From Myxococcales bacterium (GTDB lineage Bacteria > Myxococcota_A > Polyangia > Palsa-1104), in assembly GCA_003170275.1 (NCBI GenBank), contig PNAM01000118.1:64438-128437 (forward strand): 64,000 nt of DNA. The letters run 5' to 3'. How positions within the stretch are numbered: the stretch's first letter is position 1; each line of letters begins with the position of its first letter. This document shows positions 8,266 to 16,640 of this stretch, in pieces. The position numbers and the translations under genes were made by a program. The notes under the pieces are model-generated. The model was not told the DNA's origin. It saw only the letters and a list, made by a program, of their open reading frames with translations, and searched no databases.

Positions 8266-9489
8266 ATGTCCACACGCAGCATCGTTCTAGGACTGTTTGC
8301 GCTCGGCGCCGCTCTCGCGCCGCGGACCGCCCTGGCGGTCGATCCAGCCTGCAACACCCTCACCCCGACGCCCTTGTATCTGTCGGGATCGACCGCGCTC
8401 GAGCCGCTGCTCAAGACCATCGGCCCGAAGGTCGCCGCCGACGCGACCAGCCCCTACACGCTGGTCTATCTCAAGGACGGCTCGTGCAGCGGCGTGACCC
8501 GCATCATCGGCGACGGGCTCATCAAGCAAACGATGAACTACATCCCGGCGACCTACGACGGCGTGTCGGCAGTCCCGACCTGCTCGGTCGACGCGACCGC
8601 GGGCCTGGCGGGTGACCTGGTGCTCTCCGACGTGGACGCGTCGTTGTGCCCCGGCTCGCCGGCGATTCCGAACCTCAAGGACTTCAACGGGCCGGTCAAC
8701 AACATGGTGTTCGTGGTGCCCAACACCTCGACCCAGACCGCGATCAGCGCGGAGCAGGCCTACCTGGTGTTCGGCCTGGCCGACGCCGGCATGGTCGCGC
8801 CGTGGCTGGACAAGATGTACTACTTCATCCGCGCCGTCGACTCGGGCACGCGCGCGATGATCACCGCCAACATCGGCACCGGCTCGCACGCCTGGAACGG
8901 CGTCTCGATGAAGCCGACCGGCGGCAGCAACGGCACCGGCGACGTGCTCAATTACGTCGTCGGCCAGGCGACCACCGGCAACCAGGAAAAGACCATCGGC
9001 ATCCTGGGCGAGGACTTCTACGATCAGTCGAACAATCGCTCGTCGGTCAAGGCGCTCGCGTACCGCGCCTTCAAGCAGCGCTACGCCTACTGGCCCGATT
9101 CCACGCTCACCTCGCGCGACAAGCGCAACGTGCGCGACGGCCGCTACGGCATCTGGGGCTACATCCACATGCTGGCGGCCGTCGACGGACAGGGTGTGCC
9201 GACCAACGCCAAGGCCAAGTTCTTCATCGACCTCTTGCAGGGCACGAGCACGCCGGTGGGCTACGACGTCACCGACGCGATCACCGACTCGCACCTGACC
9301 CCGACCTGCGCGATGAACGTGAAGCACCCGATCGAGTTCGGAGCGCTCACGCCGTACGCGCCGGACAAGCCGTGCGGCTGCTCGTTCGAGAAGCGCGCCA
9401 CCGGCGCGGAGCCGACCGGCTGCATGGCGTGCACCGGCACCTGCCCCGGCACGCAAGTGTGCCGCAAGAACTACTGCGAAGCGAAGTAG
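8266..9489 (+). CDS. PstS-like phosphate-binding-type exported protein with Cys-rich C-terminal tail
   Basis: A 407-residue exported protein. The ATG at 8266 follows CGGAGGAACGC and gives a signal peptide ending TALA, before VDPACNTLTP. The body has PstS-type binding-site motifs: YLSGSTALEPLL near the N-terminus, LVLSDVDAS, and RAVDSGTRAMI, matching the SGT loop that contacts phosphate. Unlike normal PstS it ends in a tail of about 40 residues with eight Cys in CxC and CxxC spacings (about residues 367-407), and there is no lipobox. The next genes are a small lipoprotein, a phosphate-porin homologue and TonB parts. It may bind phosphate or a phosphate ester at or near the outer membrane; the ligand is inferred. 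Confidence 0.72.
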   Translation: MSTRSIVLGLFALGAALAPRTALAVDPACNTLTPTPLYLSGSTALEPLLKTIGPKVAADATSPYTLVYLKDGSCSGVTRIIGDGLIKQTMNYIPATYDGVSAVPTCSVDATAGLAGDLVLSDVDASLCPGSPAIPNLKDFNGPVNNMVFVVPNTSTQTAISAEQAYLVFGLADAGMVAPWLDKMYYFIRAVDSGTRAMITANIGTGSHAWNGVSMKPTGGSNGTGDVLNYVVGQATTGNQEKTIGILGEDFYDQSNNRSSVKALAYRAFKQRYAYWPDSTLTSRDKRNVRDGRYGIWGYIHMLAAVDGQGVPTNAKAKFFIDLLQGTSTPVGYDVTDAITDSHLTPTCAMNVKHPIEFGALTPYAPDKPCGCSFEKRATGAEPTGCMACTGTCPGTQVCRKNYCEAK

Positions 9490-9500
9490 AGGAGATGAAC

Positions 9501-9785
9501 ATGATCAAGAATCTATTACTCGCCTGCGCGGTGGTCGTGGTGGCCGGCTGTGGAGACGACGCGAACAACAACAATGATATGGGCGGCGGCAACAATCCCG
9601 ATCTGTCGATGAGCGGCAACGCCGACCTCACCGGCAATCCCGATCTGCTGCCGGCGTGCGTCACCAACCCGATGACCACGGTGGACTTCCTCAACTCCTG
9701 CCACTCCGCCTCGGTCGATCAGGTCGACATCACCCCGTTCTATCCGACGCTCGCCCCCGGGGGCGTCCTTCCCGCCCTCCCGTAA
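9501..9785 (+). CDS. Small Asn/Asp-rich lipoprotein
   Basis: A lipoprotein of 94 residues starting at the ATG at 9501, which is better spaced from the GAGGAG at 9489-9494 than the ATG at 9495. The signal is MIKNLLLACAVVVVAGCGDD with the lipidated Cys in AGC. An Asn/Gly/Asp-rich linker follows, then about 50 residues with two Cys (LPACVTNP and LNSCHSASVDQVDITPF). I do not recognise a family. It sits between the PstS-like protein and the porin in one run (11 bases after the former, 6 before the latter), so it probably works with them at the envelope. Confidence 0.75.
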   Translation: MIKNLLLACAVVVVAGCGDDANNNNDMGGGNNPDLSMSGNADLTGNPDLLPACVTNPMTTVDFLNSCHSASVDQVDITPFYPTLAPGGVLPALP

Positions 9786-9791
9786 CCGCGA

Positions 9792-11267
9792 ATGAAGCGC
9801 CTCCTCCCCACGCTTCTGCTCGCGCTGTTGGCGTCAACCTCCCGTCATGCGTCTGCCCAGGAGAAGCCACAATTCGGGCCGGAGGCGCCGGCCATGCCGC
9901 GCGATCTCGACGCGCTGCGCGCGGAAATGAAGGCGCAGGCGGACGAGACCGCGCGGCGGTTCGACGCCGAGCTCGCGCGGCTGAAGAAGGAGCTCGAGGC
10001 CGAGCGGGCGGCGCGCGAGGCCGAGCGGGCGGAGGCGCGCGTGGAGGCCGAGGCCACGCGCAAGGCGGTGTCCGACTCGACGGTGTGGCACGCCGGGCGG
10101 TTCGGGCTCAGCCTGGGCGGCTTTGCGCAAGTGGACGCGGTGGCGTGGCGGCAGAGCTCGCAGGACGAGGTCAATCCGTCGACGGGAGATCCGCTCAACC
10201 AGACGCGCTTTCTGTTGCGGCGGGCGCGCCTGCGAGCGGAGATCAACTATCGGATCATCGCCGGCGCGATCGAGATCGACGCCAACACGGTCAACGGCTC
10301 GCAGGTGCGGCCGGTCGGGGCCGAGGCGTCGCTGGTGTGGCGCAACCCGGACGCGCCGGCGGTGCCGTATCTCATGGTCACGCTCGGGTTGTTCAAGACG
10401 CCGTTCGGGTTCGAGATCGGGCAGAGCGACAAGGATCGGCTGTTCCTCGAACGATCCAACCTGGAGCGCGCGCTGTTTCCCGGCGAGTACGATCTGGGCG
10501 CGCGGCTGCAGGGCGGTTGGAAGTTCCTGCGCTACCAGATCGGCGCGATGAACGGCGATCCGATCGGCGAGAAGCTGTTCCCCGGCCGCGATCCGAACCA
10601 GAGCAAGGATCTGGTCGGGCGCATCGGCATCGACACGATCTTCCTGCACCGGCTCGGGCTCAAGGCGGGCTTCTCGGCCGACTACGGCAACGGCTTTCAC
10701 AAGGGCATCGCGGCGTCCAAGGACACGCTGGTGTGGCGCGACGCCAACGAAGACGGCGCGGTGCAGCTCAACGAGATCCAGGTGATCGCCGGGCAGACGC
10801 CCACGCCGTCGTCGAACTTTCAGCGCTGGGCGGTGGCCGGCGATCTGCTGCTCGCCATCGGGCTGCCCAAGCTCGGCGAGCTGACGGTCTACGGCGAGCT
10901 GACCTACGCGACCAACCTCGATCGCGCCACGCAGATCTCGGATCCGGTGAGCGCCGGGCGCGACGTGCGCCAGCTCGGCTGGTACGTGGCCTTCACGCAG
11001 GAGCTGACGCCGTACGGCATGATCGGCGTGCGCTACGACAGCTACGACGCGGATCGCGATTCGAACGGCCTCAAGGGCGGCGTGCAGGTGCCCAACAGCT
11101 CAGTATACTCGACGCTGGCGGTCGCTGGCGCGATCCGCTACCCGGGCTACGCGCGGCTGCAGCTCGAGTACCAGCACAACGGAAACCCGCTCGGCCGCAA
11201 CAAGAACGGGCTGCCCACCACGCTCGCCGATGATGCGTTCATCATCCGCGGCCAGGTGCAGTTCTAG
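9792..11267 (+). CDS. Phosphate-selective porin (OprO/OprP family)
   Basis: Outer-membrane beta-barrel of 491 residues. A signal peptide (about residues 1-22, ending ASA) is followed by an alpha-helical Glu/Arg/Ala-rich coiled coil at about 33-92, as in porins that trimerise. The barrel then begins (WHAGRFGLSLGGFAQVDAV). Recognisable porin O/P features are RFLLRRARLRAEINYRI, MVTLGLFKTPFGFE, SNLERALFPGEYDLG, and a C-terminus ending in Phe (IRGQVQF), the barrel-assembly signature. In Pseudomonas, OprP/OprO take up phosphate or polyphosphate under starvation. The adjacent PstS-like protein fits that role, although selectivity cannot be read from the sequence. Confidence 0.85.
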   Translation: MKRLLPTLLLALLASTSRHASAQEKPQFGPEAPAMPRDLDALRAEMKAQADETARRFDAELARLKKELEAERAAREAERAEARVEAEATRKAVSDSTVWHAGRFGLSLGGFAQVDAVAWRQSSQDEVNPSTGDPLNQTRFLLRRARLRAEINYRIIAGAIEIDANTVNGSQVRPVGAEASLVWRNPDAPAVPYLMVTLGLFKTPFGFEIGQSDKDRLFLERSNLERALFPGEYDLGARLQGGWKFLRYQIGAMNGDPIGEKLFPGRDPNQSKDLVGRIGIDTIFLHRLGLKAGFSADYGNGFHKGIAASKDTLVWRDANEDGAVQLNEIQVIAGQTPTPSSNFQRWAVAGDLLLAIGLPKLGELTVYGELTYATNLDRATQISDPVSAGRDVRQLGWYVAFTQELTPYGMIGVRYDSYDADRDSNGLKGGVQVPNSSVYSTLAVAGAIRYPGYARLQLEYQHNGNPLGRNKNGLPTTLADDAFIIRGQVQF

Positions 11268-12149
11268 ATGCGCGCGCTGGCGATCGCGTGTGTGGTGGCG
11301 GCCGGCTGCAGCGGCGCGACCGATGCGACCGGGCTGGACTCGTTGTTGCGCGTGGCCAACGCGCAGTACTACCCGGGGCCGACGCCGGCGGCGATGGACG
11401 GGCCGGCGATCGAGTCCTTCTACAACAGCTCCAACCTGATCCGCCCGGGGCAGCGCTCCAAGCCGCTCACCGGCATCGTCACGCGCGACACCACCGCGGT
11501 GGCGATCTTTCTCGAGAACGATCCCGGCTACTGGATCATCATTCCCGGCGCGAAAGATCCGACCGCCAACCTGCAGCTCGCGTTCAGCGCCAGCCTGTCG
11601 TTCTCACCTGCGCTCGAGCCCGGCAAGTATCTCCTCGAAGGCCGCGCCGTCGACGAGCAGGGAAACTTCGGGCCGCCGTCGACCGCCGATCTGAACACCG
11701 CGGCGGCGCCGATCGACAACGCGACGCTCTTGATCTCGCTGGCGTGGGATCGCCAGGCCGATCTCGATCTGCACGTGGTGCAGCCGGACGGCATCGAGAT
11801 CTGGGCCAAGAACCAGAACTCGCACGAGCCGCCCAAGCCGGGCGATCCGCCCGATCCGACCGGCTACGTGAACGGCGGGATCCTCGACTTCGACTCCAAC
11901 GCCAACTGCGTGATCGACGGGCGCCGCCAGGAGAACGTGTACTGGACCGTGCCGCCGCCGTCGGGCCACTACCTGGTGCGCGTCGATACGTTCTCGCTGT
12001 GCGGCGAGCCGCAGGCGGTGTTCACCGTCGCGGCGACGCTCGACGGCCAATCGCTCGGGATGGCGCAGGGCATCGGCCGCGACGCCGACACCATCGTTCC
12101 ACACGTGATCGGCGCGGGGCTGCTGGTCCTGCAATTCGACGTTCCATAA
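11268..12149 (+). CDS. Lipoprotein with a DUF2135/YfaP-like C-terminal domain
   Basis: A 293-residue lipoprotein whose ATG follows the porin stop with no gap. The signal MRALAIACVVAAGCSG has its lipobox at AAGC. The N-terminal half is beta-rich and unassigned. The C-terminal half (about 150-293) carries LAWDRQADLDLHVVQPDG, GGILDFDSNANCV, ENVYWTVPPPSGHYLVRVD, a pattern I associate with the DUF2135/YfaP beta-sandwich family. Its place between porin and ExbB suggests a structural or ligand-binding part of the uptake system. The molecular function is unknown. Confidence 0.7.
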   Translation: MRALAIACVVAAGCSGATDATGLDSLLRVANAQYYPGPTPAAMDGPAIESFYNSSNLIRPGQRSKPLTGIVTRDTTAVAIFLENDPGYWIIIPGAKDPTANLQLAFSASLSFSPALEPGKYLLEGRAVDEQGNFGPPSTADLNTAAAPIDNATLLISLAWDRQADLDLHVVQPDGIEIWAKNQNSHEPPKPGDPPDPTGYVNGGILDFDSNANCVIDGRRQENVYWTVPPPSGHYLVRVDTFSLCGEPQAVFTVAATLDGQSLGMAQGIGRDADTIVPHVIGAGLLVLQFDVP

Positions 12150-12160
12150 AGGAGAGACAG

Positions 12161-12847
12161 ATGTTGGTGCAAAAACTTCTTTCGGTCGCGCAGGTGGGTG
12201 GGCAGGCGGTGCTCTACGTGCTGCTCGCGCTCTCGGTGCTGTCGGTGGGTCTGGTGATCGAGCGCTGGTGGTACTTCCGCACGCGCCGCATCGACGCGCC
12301 GCTGCTCGCGCGGCGCATCGTCGAGTTCCTGCGCAAGGACGACATCAAGAGCGCGCAGGAGCTGCTCGCCCGCACGCCCGGCGTCGAGGCCGAGGTGATC
12401 AAGGAGGCGCTCGACTGGTATCCCGACGGCTACGAGGCGGTCGAGCAGGTGCTGGCCGGCGGCATCAAGGAGCGGCGCAAGGGCTACGAGGCGGGCCTGT
12501 TGTTCCTCGGCACGCTGGGCAACAACGCGCCGTTCGTCGGCTTGTTCGGCACCGTGCTCGGCATCGTCACTGCGTTCCGCGAGCTGGCGGGCGCGGCGGG
12601 CAACGCCGGCGGGATGAACAACGTGATGGGCGGCATCGCCGAGGCGCTGGTGGCCACCGCGGTCGGCATCCTGGTCGCGCTGCCGGCGGTCATCTCCTAC
12701 AACATCTTCCAGAAGAAGACCCAGGATCTCGAGGAGAACGTGGCCTCGATCGGCGGCCTGATCCTGGCGCAGATGAAGTCGCACCGCGACGGATTCCACA
12801 CCAAGTTCCCTTTGGACAAGGCCAAGCAGCCGCGGGCGGAGGCGTAG
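12161..12847 (+). CDS. exbB: ExbB/TolQ/MotA-family proton channel subunit
   Basis: Inner-membrane proton-channel subunit (228 residues) that energises TonB. ATG at 12161 after AAAGGAGAGACAG. The first helix is at about residues 15-35 (AVLYVLLALSVLSVGLVIE), followed by a cytoplasmic loop, with two helices at about 110-135 and 155-180. The family core GTLGNNAPFVGLFGTVLGIVTAF and the later GGIAEALVATAVGILVALPAV are clear. ExbD follows 2 bases later, then TonB and a receptor, so these form a dedicated energy-transduction set rather than Tol-Pal (no tolA, tolB or pal nearby). Confidence 0.93.
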   Translation: MLVQKLLSVAQVGGQAVLYVLLALSVLSVGLVIERWWYFRTRRIDAPLLARRIVEFLRKDDIKSAQELLARTPGVEAEVIKEALDWYPDGYEAVEQVLAGGIKERRKGYEAGLLFLGTLGNNAPFVGLFGTVLGIVTAFRELAGAAGNAGGMNNVMGGIAEALVATAVGILVALPAVISYNIFQKKTQDLEENVASIGGLILAQMKSHRDGFHTKFPLDKAKQPRAEA

Positions 12848-12849
12848 CC

Positions 12850-13269
12850 GTGGCCGGGACGCTCGGCGGAGCGAAGGGGAAGGCGGGCCAAGGGATGATC
12901 TCGGGGATCAACGTCACGCCGTTGGTCGACGTGGTGCTGGTGCTGTTGATCATCTTGATGGTCTCGTCGACCTACATCGTCGCGCAGTCGCTCAAGGTGC
13001 AGCTGCCCAAGGCGCACGCCACCGACGGGACGGCGGAGAAGCCGTCGACGGTGACGCTGCTCAAGAACGGCAGCCTGCGCTTCAACGATCAGGACGCCAC
13101 CGATTCGCAGATCGCCGAGGGGCTGAAGAAGGCGGCCGAGGCCGATCCCGAGACCAACCTGGTGGTGAGCGCCGACAAAGAGGTGCAGCACGGGCGGGTG
13201 GTGCACGTGCTCGACCTGGCCAAGCTGGCGGGGATCACCAAGTTCGCCATCAACGTCCAGGCGGAATAG
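12850..13269 (+). CDS. exbD: ExbD/TolR-family energy transducer subunit
   Basis: Partner of ExbB; 139 residues. GTG start 2 bases after the exbB stop, with GGAGG inside the exbB end as the likely ribosome site. A single helix (VVLVLLIILMVSSTYIVA, about 27-45) is preceded by INVTPLVDVVLVLLI; the Asp of PLVD is the conserved proton-carrying residue of this family. The periplasmic domain ends ITKFAINVQ, normal for ExbD. It lies 3 bases before tonB. Confidence 0.93.
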   Translation: MAGTLGGAKGKAGQGMISGINVTPLVDVVLVLLIILMVSSTYIVAQSLKVQLPKAHATDGTAEKPSTVTLLKNGSLRFNDQDATDSQIAEGLKKAAEADPETNLVVSADKEVQHGRVVHVLDLAKLAGITKFAINVQAE

Positions 13270-13272
13270 CAC

Positions 13273-14007
13273 GTGAGGTCCAAGACCGTCATCGTCTCCG
13301 CCGTCTTGCACGTGGTGGTGTTCGGGCTTGCGCTGCAGGTCTCGAAGTCGAAGGCGGCGCATCGCGCCACGTCGGTCGCGGTGGTGGGCGAGAAGAAGAA
13401 GCCGGAGAAGAAAGAGGACAAGCCGAAGCCCAAGCCCAAGCCGCTGGTGGCGTCGGCGAAGCCGCAGGTCGCGCCGTCGAGCGCGCCGGCTCGCCTCGCG
13501 CCGTCGCACGCGCAGGAGCCGAGCGGGCCGGTCGAGGCGCCGACCGAGACCGGGCTGACGCTCGGCAACGCCGATGGGCCGGGCATCGACGTCGGCGGGC
13601 CGGCGATCAAGGCGCCCGACAAGGGCGGCAAGCCTGCCGGCGACGGTGCGCAGAAGGCAGGACCCGCGTTGAAACGCGAGAAGGTGCTGTCGCCGAAGGA
13701 CAACCCCGAAGAGGACAACTGCACCGAGGCGCCGTCCAAGCCGGTGCCGGTGCAGCGCGCCAGCGAGATCGAGTACACGCAGGAAGCGCGCGCCAACAAC
13801 ATCGAGGGCCGGCTGGTCCTCAAGATCACCGTCGCCGCCAACGGCTCGGTCGCCAACGTCGAGGTGGTCTCCGGCGTCGACCCCGCGCTCGACGCCGCCG
13901 CGGTCGCCGCGGTCAAGACCTGGACCTTCAAGCCGGCCATGCGCTGCGGCAAGCCGCTCGCCGGCGCCACCTTCACCCTCGCCAAGCGCTTCGAGCTGAG
14001 CGACTGA
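13273..14007 (+). CDS. tonB: TonB family energy-transducing protein
   Basis: A 244-residue protein that spans the periplasm and transmits energy from ExbBD to the receptor. GTG start at 13273. The N-terminal anchor is VIVSAVLHVVVFGLALQVS (about 5-23). A Lys/Pro-rich stretch with repeated KPKPK (about 40-60) and an Ala/Pro/Gly linker follow, then the globular TonB_C domain (about 160-244) with EYTQEARANNIEGRLVLKIT, GSVANVEVVSG and AAVAAVKTWTFKPA. Two Cys (EEDNCTEAP and AMRCGKPL) may pair. The receptor starts 2 bases later. Confidence 0.93.
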   Translation: MRSKTVIVSAVLHVVVFGLALQVSKSKAAHRATSVAVVGEKKKPEKKEDKPKPKPKPLVASAKPQVAPSSAPARLAPSHAQEPSGPVEAPTETGLTLGNADGPGIDVGGPAIKAPDKGGKPAGDGAQKAGPALKREKVLSPKDNPEEDNCTEAPSKPVPVQRASEIEYTQEARANNIEGRLVLKITVAANGSVANVEVVSGVDPALDAAAVAAVKTWTFKPAMRCGKPLAGATFTLAKRFELSD

Positions 14008-14009
14008 GC

Positions 14010-16640
14010 GTGCGGCACTCGCTCGCCATGATCGCGCTCGTCACCCTGGCTTCCGGATCCGCGGTTGGGCAGGAGGCGGAGGCGGGGGATGCGACGGAGC
14101 AGAGGGCGCCAGTGGTGACCCGGGCGCCGAGGCTGGTGACGTTTGTCGAGGCGGAGTATCCGGCCGAGAAGAAGGCGGCGGGGGTGACCGCGGCGGTGCT
14201 GTTGACGATCGAGATTGGCGCGGACGGCAAGGTGGGGAACGTGTTCGTGGTGACTTCGGCAGGTGCCGATTTCGATACCGCGGCGGTCGCGGCGGCCAGG
14301 CAGTTCGTGTTCGAGCCGGCGGAGGTCGACGGCAAGCCGGCGCCGGTGAAGATCGACTACAAGTACCAGTTCTCGATCAAGACGCAGATCGTCAAGCTCG
14401 GGCCGCAGGTGAACTTCGAGGGCACGGTCCTCGAGCGCTTCACGAAGAAGCCGTTCCCCGGCGTCACCGTCACGCTCAAGGACTCGGGCGCGACCGCGAT
14501 CTCGGACGACAAAGGACACTTCGAGTTCATCGACGTGCCGCTCGGCGTGCACAAGGTCGAGCTCTCGGCGCCCAAGCTGATCACCGTCCTCACCGACGAG
14601 GAGCTGACCAAGGATACCAAGAAGACCGTGAAGTACTACGTCGAGGCCAAAGAGGAGGGCATCGACGAGGAGACGGTGGTGCGCGCGGCGCGCATCAAGA
14701 AGGAGTCGGTGCAGACGGTCATCCGCACCGAGGAGGCGCGGCGCGTGCCCGGCACGCAGGGCGACACGCTCAAGGTGGTGCAGAACCTGCCGGGCGTGGC
14801 GCGCTCGGCGGCCGGTTCGGGCGCGCTGATCGTGTGGGGCTCGTCGCCGAAAGACACGCGCGTCAACGTCGACGGCGTGGAGATCCCCGCGCTGTATCAC
14901 GTGGGCGGGCTGCGCTCGACGGTGAACTCGGATCTGGTCAAGTCGATCGATCTGCTGCCCGGCGGCTACGGCGCGGACTACGGGCGCGGCCTCGGAGGGC
15001 TGGTGCGTGTCGAGACCCGGCAGCTGCCGCAGACCGGCGTGCACGGCTACGCGTCGGCCGATGTGCTCGACGCTTCGGCGATGATCACCGCGGCCATCGG
15101 CAAGCGCTTTCGCATCGGCATCGCCGGGCGCTACAGCTACCTCGATCGCCTGCTCGGCGGGCTCACCTCGCAGGACGTGGGCGATTTCTTTCCCATCCCA
15201 CGCTACGACGACTACCAGGTGCTGGCCAGCCTGCAGCTCCGCAAGGACGAGGAGCTGACCGCGGTGTTCCTGGCCTCGGACGATCACCTGCGGCGCGCGA
15301 TCGCGTCGGCCGATCCGGCGGAGGTGCGCACCGAGAACACCGACTCCAGCTTCTACCGCGCGTTTCTGCGCTACACGCGCATCCTGCCCGACGGCTCGAG
15401 CTTCGTGCTCACGCCGTCGTTCGGCTTCGACACCGGCAAGACGGTCACCAAGTTCGGCCCGGTGCCCACCTCGAGCGAGGTCGACGGCTTCCGCTACGGG
15501 TTGCGCGCGGCCTACCGCCGGCGCGTCGCCAAGTGGGCCACGCTGTCGATCGGCCTCGATATGGCCGGACAGGTGGCGAATTCGAAGCGCTCGGGCTCGC
15601 TCGACATCCCGCCGCGCGAGGGCGACGTGTTCGTGTTCGGCCGGCCGCCCGGCGACGACGTCAACGCCGACAAGTTCTCCACCCACATCGCCGACGTCGC
15701 GCCCTACGCGTTCGCCGAGCTCACCTACAAGAACGTCACCTTCATCCCCGGCCTGCGCATCGACGCGTTCCTGCTCGAGGGCAGCCAGACCGCGCCGTCG
15801 GTGGTGGGCGTGACGCCGATCGGGTTTTCGCGCCTGGCGTGGGGACCAGATCCGCGGCTGGCGATCAACATCAAGGCGCACAAGCGCGTGAGCCTCAACA
15901 TCGCCGGCGGCATCTATCACCAGGCGCCCGAGTCGGAGGAGCTATCGGCGGTGTTCGGCAATCCGCAGCTGGGGATCGCCTGGGGCGCGCACGCCAGCCT
16001 CGGCATCGCGGTCAAGCTCACCGGCACGCTCACCTGCGAGACGGTCGGCTTCTTCAAGTACCTCGACGATCTGGTCTCGCGCAACGAAGCGCCCACGCCG
16101 CCGCTGGCGCGTGCGCTCACGCAAGACGGTGTCGGCCGCAGCTACGGCGGGCAGGTGCTCTTGCGCCAGGAGCTGTTCAAGGGATTCTTCGGCTGGGTCA
16201 CCTATTCGATCTCGCGATCCGAGCGCAAGGATCACGCGGACCGGCCGTATCGGCTGTTCGACTTCGATCAGACCCACGTGCTCGGCGTGGTGGCCAGCTA
16301 CGACTACAAGGGCTGGGTCGCGGGCGTGCGCTTCCGCTACACCAGCGGGGTCCCGCGCACGCCGGTGATCGGCTCGTTCTACGACTCGCGCGGCGATCAG
16401 TACCAGCCGATCTTCGGGGCGCAGAACACCATTCGCATCCCCGACTTCGTGCAGCTCGACGTGCGGCTGGAGAAGACGTTCACCTTCCGCCGCCTGTCGC
16501 TCAACGTGTTCCTCGACGTGCAGAACGTGACCAACCGCGCGAATCCGGAGGAGATCGTCTACAACTTCGACTTCAGCAAGAAGGCGTACATCACCGGCCT
16601 GCCGACGCTCGCCGTGCTCGGCGCGAGGCTGCAGTTTTGA
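14010..16640 (+). CDS. TonB-dependent receptor carrying an N-terminal TonB-like domain
   Basis: Outer-membrane gated receptor of 876 residues; GTG start 2 bases after the tonB stop. Order: signal peptide (1-20, ending VGQ); a TonB_C-like domain at about 35-115 (VEAEYPAEKKAAGVTAAVLL, GADGKVGNVFVV, AAVAAARQFVFEPA), parallel to the TonB encoded just upstream; a carboxypeptidase-regulatory beta-sandwich at about 128-215 (FEGTVLERFTKKPFPGVTVT); the plug at about 235-350 (VPGTQGDTLKVVQNLPGVAR, VNVDGVEIP); then the barrel ending in GARLQF. The substrate cannot be read; the phosphate context suggests a phosphorus compound. The built-in TonB domain is unusual outside this kind of bacterium. Confidence 0.9.
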   Translation: MRHSLAMIALVTLASGSAVGQEAEAGDATEQRAPVVTRAPRLVTFVEAEYPAEKKAAGVTAAVLLTIEIGADGKVGNVFVVTSAGADFDTAAVAAARQFVFEPAEVDGKPAPVKIDYKYQFSIKTQIVKLGPQVNFEGTVLERFTKKPFPGVTVTLKDSGATAISDDKGHFEFIDVPLGVHKVELSAPKLITVLTDEELTKDTKKTVKYYVEAKEEGIDEETVVRAARIKKESVQTVIRTEEARRVPGTQGDTLKVVQNLPGVARSAAGSGALIVWGSSPKDTRVNVDGVEIPALYHVGGLRSTVNSDLVKSIDLLPGGYGADYGRGLGGLVRVETRQLPQTGVHGYASADVLDASAMITAAIGKRFRIGIAGRYSYLDRLLGGLTSQDVGDFFPIPRYDDYQVLASLQLRKDEELTAVFLASDDHLRRAIASADPAEVRTENTDSSFYRAFLRYTRILPDGSSFVLTPSFGFDTGKTVTKFGPVPTSSEVDGFRYGLRAAYRRRVAKWATLSIGLDMAGQVANSKRSGSLDIPPREGDVFVFGRPPGDDVNADKFSTHIADVAPYAFAELTYKNVTFIPGLRIDAFLLEGSQTAPSVVGVTPIGFSRLAWGPDPRLAINIKAHKRVSLNIAGGIYHQAPESEELSAVFGNPQLGIAWGAHASLGIAVKLTGTLTCETVGFFKYLDDLVSRNEAPTPPLARALTQDGVGRSYGGQVLLRQELFKGFFGWVTYSISRSERKDHADRPYRLFDFDQTHVLGVVASYDYKGWVAGVRFRYTSGVPRTPVIGSFYDSRGDQYQPIFGAQNTIRIPDFVQLDVRLEKTFTFRRLSLNVFLDVQNVTNRANPEEIVYNFDFSKKAYITGLPTLAVLGARLQF

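Noticed and set aside
7991..8275. N-terminal extension of the phosphatase gene upstream of 7990
   Set aside because: It would bury the lipoprotein signal peptide and lies over the AT-rich promoter region.
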